Translations under genes and position numbers: made by a program
Assembly (NCBI GenBank): GCA_022835595.1
Contig: BQUP01000007.1
Coordinates: forward strand, 372,001 to 436,000
DNA: 64,000 bases
Origin: Cystobasidium ongulense
Lineage: Eukaryota; Basidiomycota; Cystobasidiomycetes; Cystobasidiales; Cystobasidiaceae
Direction of reading: 5' to 3'
Shown: positions 36,644 through 46,069 of the stretch, one piece after another
Layout: each line of letters starts with the position of its first letter
Position numbering within the stretch: position 1 is the stretch's first letter
Notes under the pieces: model-generated
Told to the model about the DNA's origin: nothing
What the model saw: the letters and a program-made list of their open reading frames with translations, nothing else
The model's database searches: none

Positions 36644-38413
36644 TTAGACTCGAGGGTATCCGTCAGGGTTCTTGGATTGCCAGTTCCACTGGTCTCGGCA
36701 CATCTCGTCGAGTGATCTGGCGGCCTTGAAGCCGAGCTCCCTCTCTGCTACTGCCGGGTCGGCGGTGAGATCAGGTACATCTGCGGGAGAGTAAGTTTCA
36801 GTCAGCTTATTGAATGTAAAGAAGGGGTGAGAATCAGTCTGGGAGCCTCACCTCCTGTTCTGCGGCCAATGATTTCGTATTTGTACTCGAATCCGGAGGC
36901 CTTCTTCATTGCCTCGATCATGTTCATGACGGACATGCCCTTGCCTTTTCCTAGCTGTAAGAGATTGTCCATTCAGTAAATGTAGGCTCAACAGTCTTTA
37001 CAGCAATGGCTGGACCACTCACATTGAAAGCTCTGTACTTGCCACCGGAACCGCCGAAGGTAGAGCCTGAGAAGCTAGTAGGTGTCTTGTATAGCTCGTC
37101 TCGGTCGATGTGGTCCAAACATAGGACGTGACCACCAGCTAGATCCATGACATGGATGTAGTCGCGCTGTAGAAGGAAGAATAAGATTAGGAGGAGGTTT
37201 ATTCGACATGCAGGAAAACCCAGACTTACAACGCATGTTCCGTCAGGGGTGGGGTAGTCGTTGCCGAAAACCTTGAGGCCTTCCTTGGCGAACTTGCCAA
37301 CAGCCATCTGAGCGAGCAGAGGGACGAGATTACCTGGCTTGCCATGGGGATCTTCACCGATCAATCCAGAAGGATGGGCTCCAGCGGGGTTGAAGTATCG
37401 GAGTGAGATTGCACGCCATCTTGGGTCAGCATCGCAGACATCCTTGATGATCATCTCGGACATGACCTTGGTTCGACCATAGACGGATTCAGCAGCGAGA
37501 GGGCTGGTTTCGGGAATGGGAATTGTCTTGGGTGCTCCATAGACGGTGGCACTGGAAGAATAGACGAGGCGGAAGCAATCGTTCTTGCGCATGACCTGTG
37601 AGTGCTCACGTCAGGAATCAAGTACTGTCAGAAGAGAGTGTACACGCTTACATCTAATAAGCCGACGGTCGCGGAGATGTTGTTCTGGTAGTATTCGATT
37701 GGCTTCTCTCCAGATTCACCAACTGCCTTTAGTGCGGCGACGTGGATGACTCCCCAGATTGGGTTACCCTCCTTCTTGTAATGGTGGAAGATGGCCTGAA
37801 CGTCGGCGGCATTCTTCAAATCGCCTGGGAAGACCTTGACCACGGTGTCCTCGCGGTCCTGCTCAGAGGCGCCTTGCGGAAGCTCAGTGAGGGCGATCTC
37901 CGAGACGCGTGAAAGAGCGGCAGGGTAAGAGTTGCCGAAGCTGTAGGAATCAGCAAAGGTTGTTAGCTTTGGACGTGCTACAGTTTGCACTGCATGTCTG
38001 AATGAACTTGCTTTTCGATCACGCAGACGCGGAACTTGTTGGTGAGCAGGAGGCACAGCACGATGTGCGAGCCTGGAAGATGAAAGCGAGCGAGTCAGAC
38101 GCCGCTATCTGATGGCACTGCTGTAATGACAATCATCGGGCTCACCGATGTATCCTGCTCCTCCAGTCTGGGAGAGAGCAGGCGCAGTCGTGATATTGGA
38201 CGAGCGTGGAAATGGAAGAGGTTCGCATGCAGGCGGGACAGAATCAGAGTGTTAGCTATCCTCGCGTAGTGTGTAGCGAGTCAGTAGCCAATACTTACGA
38301 CTGCACAGGGTATAAGAAGCAGAGCCCAGCTCGTCAGCCTGGTTGAATTCTGCCCCTCCAAGACCCAGTCTTTGCAACCACCCACCTAGAACGACGGGCT
38401 TGCTTGATACCAT
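36644..38413 (-). CDS. GALE: UDP-glucose 4-epimerase
   Basis: Interconverts UDP-galactose and UDP-glucose (Leloir pathway). Single-domain SDR enzyme without the C-terminal mutarotase found in budding-yeast Gal10. The exons rebuild [20 protein letters not shown] with the NAD-binding GxxGxxG, then [44 protein letters not shown] (catalytic YxxxK), [28 protein letters not shown], and the C-terminal [20 protein letters not shown]. Exons: 38386-38413, a 2-nt exon 38299-38300, 38146-38167, 38012-38072, then larger ones. The intron at 37941-38011 has a GC donor (GCAAGT). TAA at 36644-36646. Length is about 380 residues. Confidence 0.93.
38299..38300 (-). other. 2-nt microexon of the epimerase gene
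   Basis: On the minus strand CCCTGTGCAG|TC|GTAAGTATTG gives a full acceptor and a full donor separated by two bases. Inclusion completes the codon G|TC (Val) between CTA (Leu) and ACT (Thr), giving [12 protein letters not shown], the expected Rossmann start. Flanking introns are 38301-38385 and 38168-38298. No other acceptor/donor pairing that I could find keeps the frame. Confidence 0.7.
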
Positions 38414-38822
38414 GGTTGCAGCTGTTCAGTGGGTTGTCGCGGAAGCAACCAAGTCGTGGGAAGTGTGCGACGAATGAAATCTGTCAAGGCGGTCAGAGCA
38501 AGTCCAACGCTCGGCTGTGCCTTCGCGACAAAGTGCATGCCTGCCTGCCCGGTCGCCTGAGCTGAGCCCCGAAATAGGGGCAGGGCGGGCTGGAGCACTT
38601 TATGGGGAGCCCGCTTGCCGTATTGGGAAAAGATTGGGCAAGACGAGCAACGCGGCTGAGCAGGGACAGTCAGTAATGTGTGTCGTCGTCATTGAATTAC
38701 TGCAACTGCAGGAATCGTAAGAATACACAGATCCCAGCTTTCAAGTGTTTCGCAATTTCAGGCAACTGGAAATTCATGACAGTCTTAGATGATGTATACA
38801 ATCTTAGGAAACAGCTCCAAGC

Positions 38823-38882
38823 AAAAGCTATAGTGTCTAGACCTGAAGATACATGATTCTCATGTCTAGATGACTATGCTTT
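38823..38882. repeat. Short imperfect inverted repeat
   Basis: The left arm AAAAGCTATAGTGTCTAGAC and the right arm (reverse complement AAAGCATAGTCATCTAGACA) could form a hairpin of about 20 bp with a loop near 20 nt. No terminal duplications were seen. Confidence 0.5.
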
Positions 38883-39167
38883 CGCCTCTAGCTGTGTGTC
38901 TGCAGATTGCAGTGCTATGATTCCCAAGTAATCGTGTGCACGTGTTGGCCAAAGTCGGTCAAGTACTACTTGCCGCATCCTCAAGGGATGCAAAGATTTT
39001 GGACCCAGGTGAAAGCAGCAACACAATATAGCATACTGAGCATCGTCTACTGAAGCAAAAACATCTATGCGACTGCTTGTTCTTGGGCAAAATCGATCGG
39101 CGGTGGCGGACCGGAAATTTAGAAAAAAATCTGGAAAGCTTTACGAAAGCTTCAAAACAAGAGACGA

Positions 39168-39252
39168 TGACCCCAGCGTGAGTCGAACACGCGTCGCAGC
39201 TGCATTGTGAATGAACCACAAAGCTGAATCCTGACCACTAGACGATGGGATC
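39168..39252 (-). tRNA. tRNA-His (GTG) with a short intron
   Basis: The minus strand folds as a complete cloverleaf: acceptor GATCCCA pairs with TGGGGTC (one G-T), then discriminator A; D-arm GTCTAGTGGTCAGGAT; anticodon stem CAGCT/AGCTG around a 20-nt loop; T-arm GCGTG-TTCGACT-CACGC. The anticodon loop begins TT-GTG-G, so the anticodon is GTG (His), and about 13 nt of intron follows position 37. A TTTT terminator lies about 15 nt downstream. A tRNA search tool was not run. Confidence 0.82.
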
Positions 39253-39284
39253 TTTCTTTGATGAAAGCAGAGTCCTCAAAGTTT

Positions 39285-39381
39285 GGCCTGAATCTGCCGC
39301 TGCACGCGATTCTAGTCGTTTTCATGCGAATCTGATGAAGCCATGCAGCAGCGACGGCGTGTCCGACCCACGCTGGGGTCA
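39285..39381 (+). pseudogene. Degenerate tRNA-His copy (head-to-head)
   Basis: The plus strand carries T-arm GCGTG-TCCGACC-CACGC, acceptor TGGGGTC and a TTGTTTTG terminator nearly identical to the minus-strand tRNA-His, but the 5' half no longer pairs: there is no 5' partner for TGGGGTC and no GTG anticodon loop. A dead copy made by inverted duplication is the simplest reading. Confidence 0.6.
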
Positions 39382-39436
39382 TCGACTCTTGTTTTGAAGC
39401 TTTCGTAAAGCTTTCCAGATTTTTTTCTAAATTTCC

Positions 39437-39455
39437 GGTCCGCCACAGGCGGACC
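39437..39455. repeat. Perfect 8-bp hairpin at the edge of the tRNA duplication
   Basis: GGTCCGCC-ACA-GGCGGACC is a perfect stem with a 3-nt loop, present only on the right side of the inverted duplication. Confidence 0.6.
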
Positions 39456-39623
39456 TATATTACTCCAAGACAAGCAGTCGCAAACATGGTTTTCCACCTG
39501 TAAATCATAGATCAACAGCTTATGATATAAACTTAGGCCAGCTGGGGTCGCCTAACGTCTGAGGGTCTTACACTTTCCAATGGTACACAGACTTTTCGGC
39601 CTTACTCAAATACGATCACATGG

Positions 39624-39742
39624 CAAGCTACAATCTTTTGAGCATACGCCTTGTGGGCAGATTAATTTGTCTGCATACGACATCTTCGCGTGCAGACAAA
39701 TTAACTTGACCCCAAGGCGTATGCTCAAAAGATTGTAGCTTG
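39624..39742. repeat. 119-bp near-perfect fold-back repeat
   Basis: The two outer 30-bp arms (CAAGCTACAATCTTTTGAGC... at 39624 and its reverse complement ending at 39742) are perfect. Inner arms (TTAATTTGTCTGCA and reverse complement) also pair, leaving a loop of roughly 13-20 nt. There is no coding capacity. It could be a MITE-like fold-back element or a hairpin RNA source. Confidence 0.85.
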
Positions 39743-40409
39743 GATGGAACGACTAAATCCATTATGATGCCAGCATTATGTTCACGTGACCTTGCAATCT
39801 TCAACGCTGATGCTAAAGCATCAATTGGCAAGACATCTATGGCTAGTGAGATCTGCTGCTGCTGCAAAAGCAGTCGTCTAGCGAGCTAGCCATTACTGAC
39901 CTGGCCTCCCTCATATTGGGAAGTCGTAGCAGAGTCACTTTCTTGACTTGCATAACACTTGTACTACCAAACCGCTCTTGACTGAGGTCACACTTTCGCA
40001 GTCTTGTAGTTTGAAATCTAGTCCGCCAATTTTAACTCTGCACTATGTACTTCATCAGATTGAGAAGAGCCTTGCAGGTTTGAAAAGCTGCGAGACTGGC
40101 AGGCCTCACAATCAGTGATCACAGAATGCGAATGGAAACGACCCAGGACAATACGTTGCCGTGATTTGCAAACAGTATTTCTTCCCAGCCAAACAGAGAG
40201 TGATATAATGCGTTATAGAACACAAGCACTAGATCAGCTGGAGCAGACTCTTTCAAACAGAATTGAGCTGAAGGCGTGCTATGCTCTTCGGCTCTGGATA
40301 GATGTGGTCTTGGCACAAGGTGTATGTAAACATTGCAGCTTGCGTTGTACGTAACCGACTGTGCCATGCGCGGGAGAAGGATTGAATGAAATCAGAAGCT
40401 AGTAATTGT

Positions 40410-40671
40410 GCATTTTAGTTTTGATTTGTTCAAAATGAAAATGCACAAGTCCCTTCGACAAGCTAAAGTTTTCATGAAGATAAAGTGAAATTAAGAGCTG
40501 AACTTGTCTATATTTCTGCAATCGTTCCTGCTTTATCAGGCACCCTGATAAAGCAGGAACGGTTTGTACAAATATAAGCACAAGTTCAGCTCTTAATTTC
40601 GCTGAATCTTCCTGAAAGACTTTGCTTGTCTTCGGGACTTAGGCATTTTCTTTTTGAACAAATCAAAATGC
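40410..40671. repeat. 262-bp fold-back repeat with long arms
   Basis: Arms 40410-40540 and 40544-40671 are reverse complements at roughly 80-85% by eye. Similarity rises to a perfect 17-bp stem at the centre (GTTCCTGCTTTATCAGG, loop CAC, then its complement). A second conserved core is AATTAAGAGCTGAACTTGT. It sits about 170 bp upstream of the xanthine dioxygenase start. Confidence 0.85.
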
Positions 40672-40839
40672 GAAGTCCAGGCTGTATTTGCCACCTTCGC
40701 TTATCATTTTGGACCCTTCCCGGAATGATACTTCGATAAGCACGAGGAACGAGTCGAGGCAACCAACCAAATAGGCCGGACTCTCCTCTGAACCATACAT
40801 CGCTGCTACACCCACTGCCATCGTGCCCCACCAGACTCG

Positions 40840-42212
40840 ATGCCAGGCTTCCAGGTCTCCCCACTGCCTGCCCCAGCGACCTTCGCAGCTAGCGATGTGC
40901 CAGAGTTTGGCAGAGTCGTCGAAGGCTTTCATCCCGGCACAGCAAGCCCGGAGGAGTTCAAGGAGATTGAAGACTTGCTATACAAGCACAGCATTCTAGT
41001 CTTCAGAGGCCTGCACGACCTCGAGCCCGAGGCTCAGCTTCGCCTCACTCAACACTTCGACCCATCCGCAACATCGTATGGCCACGGCAACAACAAAACA
41101 GGAAGCGAAAAGAAGAGCATCCTCCATCCCGATCTGAAAACACTACCTGAACATCCGCAGGTGCAGCTCATAGGCAATGGAGTCCGTAAGTCTGCTTCCA
41201 GTATCAATACTCCAAGCGTGGTCGGCTCTCGATCACGCCCGAGAATCACAGACTGATAAGAGTATATTGTGTTTGCAGCTACCGAATATCGCATCTGCCG
41301 TGGGCTCGAAAACCCTCAATTGAAGCATCCCCATCACAAATCTTTCCACAAGTCTGTTGTGTCGGACGAGGATGAAGCCAAGGGCATCACTCGCTTCTAC
41401 AGGTGGCACATAGATTCAGCTCTCTACGGAGACCTATATACTCCAGTCGCGACGACTCTGTATGCTTTATCCGTCCCGGAAGGTCCCTTGCAAACGCTTC
41501 GCTACGATGATGGCACTAATGAGGAATTACCAGTACCGCTGGGAACAACAGCCTGTGAGTGCAAATAAACAAAAAGTCTGGAATGCAGGCATCAAATAAA
41601 GCTCATCAATGCTGTACAGTTGTATCAGGCACAAATATGTTCGATATCCTCCCTCAAGACCTGAAATCTGTAGCAGTGCGCGCTCGCGTTCAGTATGCTC
41701 CGCACCCATACGTTTGGATGGCACCTGCAAAAGCCATGCCTACCGGTCTTGGTATCGAGAGCGACGGCTTGGAGCTAGACAAAGAAAGTCTACCTTTGTG
41801 GGAAGAAGGCAAGCTCCAGATATTGCCTATAACCTGGAAGAACCCAAAGACCGGCAAGCTGCATTTCCAAGTTCATCCTTGCGGAGCGGAGATCATACAT
41901 GTTGCGCCTCTGCCTGAGGACTTTACTGGTGATAGATCAAAGGTGATGTACCCGGATGGAGCAGTTATCACTGATCTGAAAGAGGTCAGAGAGCTTCTGT
42001 ACAAGATGCAGCGTCCTGCCATTGCTCCCAAATATGTCTATCCACACGACTGGAAACAAGGTGATCTCTGCCTCTTCCACAACAGAGGCGTACTCCATAC
42101 TGTAGTCGGAGCTTTCAAGCCAGAAGAAGTCAGAAGCTTCTGGCAATGCAACCTAGCATCAGCAGAAGCTCCCATTGGACCTTCGAAGGAAGATATAGCT
42201 GTGTTTGCCTGA
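40840..42212 (+). CDS. XAN1: Fe(II)/2-oxoglutarate-dependent xanthine dioxygenase (TfdA/TauD superfamily)
   Basis: Converts xanthine to uric acid with 2-oxoglutarate and O2, an enzyme known in fungi (Aspergillus XanA, fission yeast Xan1). The iron ligands are visible: WHIDSAL (HxD) near 41405-41425 and the distal His in FHNRGVLHTVVGAFKPEEVR, with Arg for 2-oxoglutarate in RSFWQCNLA. Other blocks typical of XanA are GPLQTLRYDDGTNEELPVPL, RVQYAPHPYVWMAPAKA, TGLGIESDGLEL and NPKTGKLHFQVHPCGAE. Two introns are inferred (about 41188-41278 and 41554-41620). Length is about 400 residues. The call of xanthine rather than taurine or sulfonate as substrate rests on recalled family motifs. Confidence 0.85.
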
Positions 42213-42441
42213 AAATCTCAGTGATAGCATTGTTGCGCACTCTTAGCCACACACCCAGCAGTAATATAGGTTCCATAGTCTTCGTATCATATGACATCCA
42301 TGCAATCCAACCCATACCTTCTGTCCGCAGCCTTACTTGTTTGCAGTTTGATATACTTGCACGCCACCGCGCGATCAAGCGTATGAAAGTCAGTGCAAGT
42401 GAATATGGAACATAGATTGCTCACCACTTGTCACAGACAAC

Positions 42442-43843
42442 ATGGCAGCTGCAGCTCAAGCATCAACGTCTTCGAGACCTGTGAGATCTAAGAAGGCCCA
42501 GGCAACAAAGGCAAACTCGGCCTCGCAGAACAAGAAGACTCGCAAAGCACCTTTGGGAAAACTTCTTGCTTCGAGCGGTAAGACAGAATAAACTGTCAGA
42601 TAACTGCAGGAATCTTCCGCTGATAAACACTTTACTTCAAATCAGATGTACAGACCCGTGAAGATGCAGTTGAACACCTGCTGGTCTACCTCAGCGGCAA
42701 AGGCGACCTAGACGAAGGAGAAAAGCAGGATCTAGACACGAATGTGCAAGGTGAAATTCTCGAGGCTGAAGACGCAGCAGCGGCGTGGGACGATGTCAAG
42801 CTACCCAAAGCGTTCCAAGAAGAACAACTGAACGTATTATGGCAAGGCTGCTTCTACTGTGAGTCCTGCTAGACCTTCAACAGTGGTCGATCACCCTTGC
42901 ATGGAGGCGAATTATGCTGAATGCAGTAAACCTTTTCGCAAACTAGGCATGTACATGTGCGATAAGCCTCTGCCTCAGCAAAAGCTCGCAGCTCAACTTG
43001 CCGAGCCAATTGTCACTATCCTCGATAACCCCCGTCTCAAGAGCAAAACTGCCCGCCGAAAAGCTTCACTCGCCTATCTGTCTACATTTTGGAAGACTAT
43101 GGTCAGAGAGCTACCTGGAATAGACAGACATAGGTGAGTAATGCTCTGTCACATGACTTTAGAGACGTCAGCTTACCAGTAGTGCTTTGCAGAATGGACA
43201 AATATTACTCCCTCATGCGACGTGTGCTTCGTAGTACTTTTATCATGCTCCGCCAGACAGGTTGGAACGAACGGGCTTTGAATGATTCCAATGATTTTCT
43301 GGTCCGCGTTGGAGGTCCTCTACAGTAAGTCTATAACATCCAGTAGAATCTCTTGCACTCATCTGACCCACAGCCTATTTCACCAGTCTTCAAGATACTA
43401 AGACACCCATCAGTATCGCCTATCATATTCTCGACATCTACCTTACCGAATTGGAACGCTCTCTATCGGATCTTTCCGAAGAAGAGGAGGCTGCACTGTC
43501 GGCGCACCCTGTGCCTCTCATCAAGCTTCTCACACCTCTGATTGACATCTTGGCGAAAGTCACTAATAAAGATCATTTCAAGCGCATAACAGAAAACGTT
43601 TTCGAACCTCTGATGGATATGCTAGACGAGCAAGGCGACCAACCGTCCTTTAAACGAAGGCGATTAGGCATTGAAGACGAGACCGAGGATAAAGATGGAG
43701 AGGTCTTGTTGCGCAATCAGCCGGATAGTCTGAAGATGGATATCCTGAGACACATGTTCAATATTGGTGCACAAGCAGATACGGATCCAGTCAACCGCAA
43801 GAGGCTGTACAAGTTCGCCGCTGATCACGGACTCGATGAATAG
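42442..43843 (+). CDS. RRP1: RRP1/Nop52, ribosomal RNA processing protein 1
   Basis: Nucleolar factor for 27S pre-rRNA processing of the 60S subunit. It has a basic disordered start (RPVRSKKAQATKANSASQNK). The conserved helical domain reads LGKLLASS-DVQTREDAVEHL, LNVLWQGCFYCMYMCDKPL (rebuilt over an intron near 42860-42944), RKASLAYLSTFWKTMVRELP, GIDRHRMDKYYSLMRRVLR, YHILDIYLTELERSL and ENVFEPLMDML. It ends LYKFAADHGLDE. Five introns are inferred. Length is about 320 residues, near yeast Rrp1. Confidence 0.88.
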
Positions 43844-44116
43844 AGATAGAACTAAAGGGGGATAATCTCAGTAGTGCACTTGTTGTTGGTAGTATCAGCT
43901 CAAAATCTTGCTTGTTAGACTGTAACCTCGAAATCAAACGTTGCTCAAACGATTTTGCAGACTGAAAGAAGGATAGCTACATGAAACTACAATGGACTGA
44001 TTCACTTGATGACGTACTCTTTGCTTGTAACGAAATGCACTTATCGAAGAAGGGGGTCGGAAGATCTAGCGTCGAAATTTGGAAGGCTTTGCGCACGTAA
44101 GGACTCATACACGCCG

Positions 44117-45940
44117 CTACTCGGCAGTAATGATGGTTTCATCATCTTCCTGAAGGCCCTCCTCAAGCAGTTGTTGTGCATTGGCATCCTGCTTGTTCTC
44201 CTTCTTTGGCTTTTGACCACTCTTGTCACCACCCAAAGCCTTCGCGGAGTCCTTTCGAGCGTCCACAATAAGCTCGTTCTGTATCAGGCGCATCCTATAA
44301 GTGAGCTTTTGGGCAGATATTGCGTTGGCATCTGCCACTTTGAGCGCTCTTTCATAGAGGACGTCTCGATGGTCTGGCTCGTGCGAAACAATAGTCTGTG
44401 AATATGCACATCAAGCAAGTCAGCTGAATGAAACATACCTGGTGAGCGAGACAATGAACTTGCCTGTGCCTGCTTGTCAATTCTTGCTTTCATCGAGCCA
44501 CCTTCAATGAGTCTGACCAAGGTTGTCTCCAGAGTAGCAGCATTCCAGCCGAAAGCGCTGGCCATCTTTTCAATCTGAACAGAGCGGAAAGGTTCAAAGT
44601 ATTGTTCTACCATCTTGTCTTTGATTTTCCTAAGAATCTCATTCACGTGACGTGCTAAGTGGATGTCTAGTCTCAACCTAGTCGCGTTCTCCTCTAGAAT
44701 CTGCAATGCTTGTAAGAAACGAGAATTGTAATAATGCTGGATAACGTCTTTGAGAAAAGGAGTATGCTCTAGATACGGACGCAAGTTTGAATTATCGACT
44801 ACCAGCCGTTTGAATTGAGATCTTGAAAAGCTGGCCATCGCGCATAGAACACCATACAGGCCGATATCAGCAGGTGGAATGTAATGTGCAGCACTTGTAG
44901 CTGCATTCTCTCTCGAAGATAAACTGCTTGAAGTCGAAGCTTGAGGTGGCGATACGTTCAGAAACTCTCTAGCTGCTTTTGTATAGTCGCTCTGACCCAT
45001 TTCGGCAACAGCACTCGCAATCTGCAGCTTCTCGCCCAACATCTGATAGCGCTTCGAACGAGCTTCTTCTTCGCGTTTTCCGGGTTGGGCGGACGCAAGC
45101 ATGCCTGGCAGACTAACACCTCTAGCAGCTCCACTGGCACCTGCATCTCCCGCACTCTTTGATGAGCCAGTGATATTGTTCAAGGCAGATTCGGCTTTGA
45201 TCACGTGGCTTCGTACGGTAGCATATGCAGATTGATCTAGCGCAGTCTGTATGTTCAGATTGTCAGTCTTGTATTGTCAGAAGTCCAGTGGGACCGAAAC
45301 GGCTTACATCAATGACACACAGGCACATGTCCAATACATGATGAGAGGTTGTGCAATAGTCTTTGGACTTTGTGTATGAGCGAATCGCAGCAGCAAGGTC
45401 TCCAGCTTTGCGTTGGAAATCGCCCAAGTCCCGTTGGCCCATCCTAATGCTCTCCTTGATGAGGTTGTTCTGATAGTTCTTGAGTTCAACATCGAGCTTG
45501 TCAAGCCCTGACTCTTGCTTCTTTTTGGCTTCCTGAGCCCATTTGCGGTCAACAGTCACATCCTTGCATTCATCTCCAATGGACAAGTACAGCTTGTAGT
45601 CTAGCGAAGTGTCCTTGATAGCTTCAAGAGCGAGCTTGCAGGCTTGCACGCGTAATTCAGGACAGCTTCTTGCGATGAAGAGCAGGCGCAGGATGCGGCG
45701 GCGGTCTGCACACGACGAAGAGAGGTATGCAAGGGTTTGTCAGTATGTGCTGTGGCTGTCTCGCTGCGGCTTCGTCTCTGTTGCAATCATGCACTGACCG
45801 GTATACGGAGCTATGTAGGCTTCCAGGTCGAACGGGTCATTTGGCCGCAGATGAACTTGGCTGGTGGATGTGACGGACTTTACATCGCCATCAACATCTC
45901 TATCCCGTTGCTGTTGCTGCTCTGGAGAAGCAAGCTCCAT
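44117..45940 (-). CDS. CSN1: COP9 signalosome subunit 1 (PCI domain)
   Basis: Part of the complex that removes NEDD8 from cullins. The N-terminus is MELASPEQQQQRDRD... with DPFDLEAYIAPYTG. The RPN7/CSN1 helical domain follows: LDYKLYLSIGDECKDVTVDR, KLDVELKNYQNNLIKESIRM, GQRDLGDFQRKAGDLAAAIR, YTKSKDYCTTSHHVLDMCLC. The PCI domain reads IGLYGVLCAMASFSRSQFKR, LVVDNSNLRPYLEHTPFLKD, FEPFRSVQIEKMASAFGWNA and LIEGGSMKARIDKQAQ. The Rpn7 paralogue is the alternative, but SFSRSQFKRLVVDNSNLRPYLE and ARLVEGxIxARID-type spacing favour CSN1. A disordered insert (ITGSSKSAGDAGASG) interrupts the middle. Acidic C-terminus. It starts 129 bp from the divergent eIF2B-gamma-like gene. Confidence 0.85.
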
Positions 45941-46069
45941 TGTGGTTGTCTGCGGTCGATCAGCAGTGAAGAGAGATAGATAGCAAGCAATCCTGCGAGT
46001 TGCGTTGGCAGCTGTTCAACTCCAACAACAGCAAGACACATCTGACACAAATACACCATAGCAGCTGAT

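Larger units (their letters stand above)
39103..39446. repeat. Inverted duplication (arms about 103 bp) around the tRNA-His gene
   Basis: The left arm, 39103-39205, and the right arm, 39343-39446, are reverse complements with few differences. Each contains the tRNA T-arm and acceptor 3' strand, a downstream TTGTTTTG Pol III-terminator-like run, and the same 60-bp 3' flank ending CCGGTCCGCCAC. This looks like a head-to-head duplication of a tRNA gene with its flank. Confidence 0.8.
38414..40839. other. Gene-poor divergent region, epimerase / xanthine dioxygenase
   Basis: Apart from the tRNA, its inverted copy and the fold-back repeats listed here, I see no gene in these 2.4 kb. Short open frames have no family features. 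It is the longest stretch of the window without a protein gene. Confidence 0.5.
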
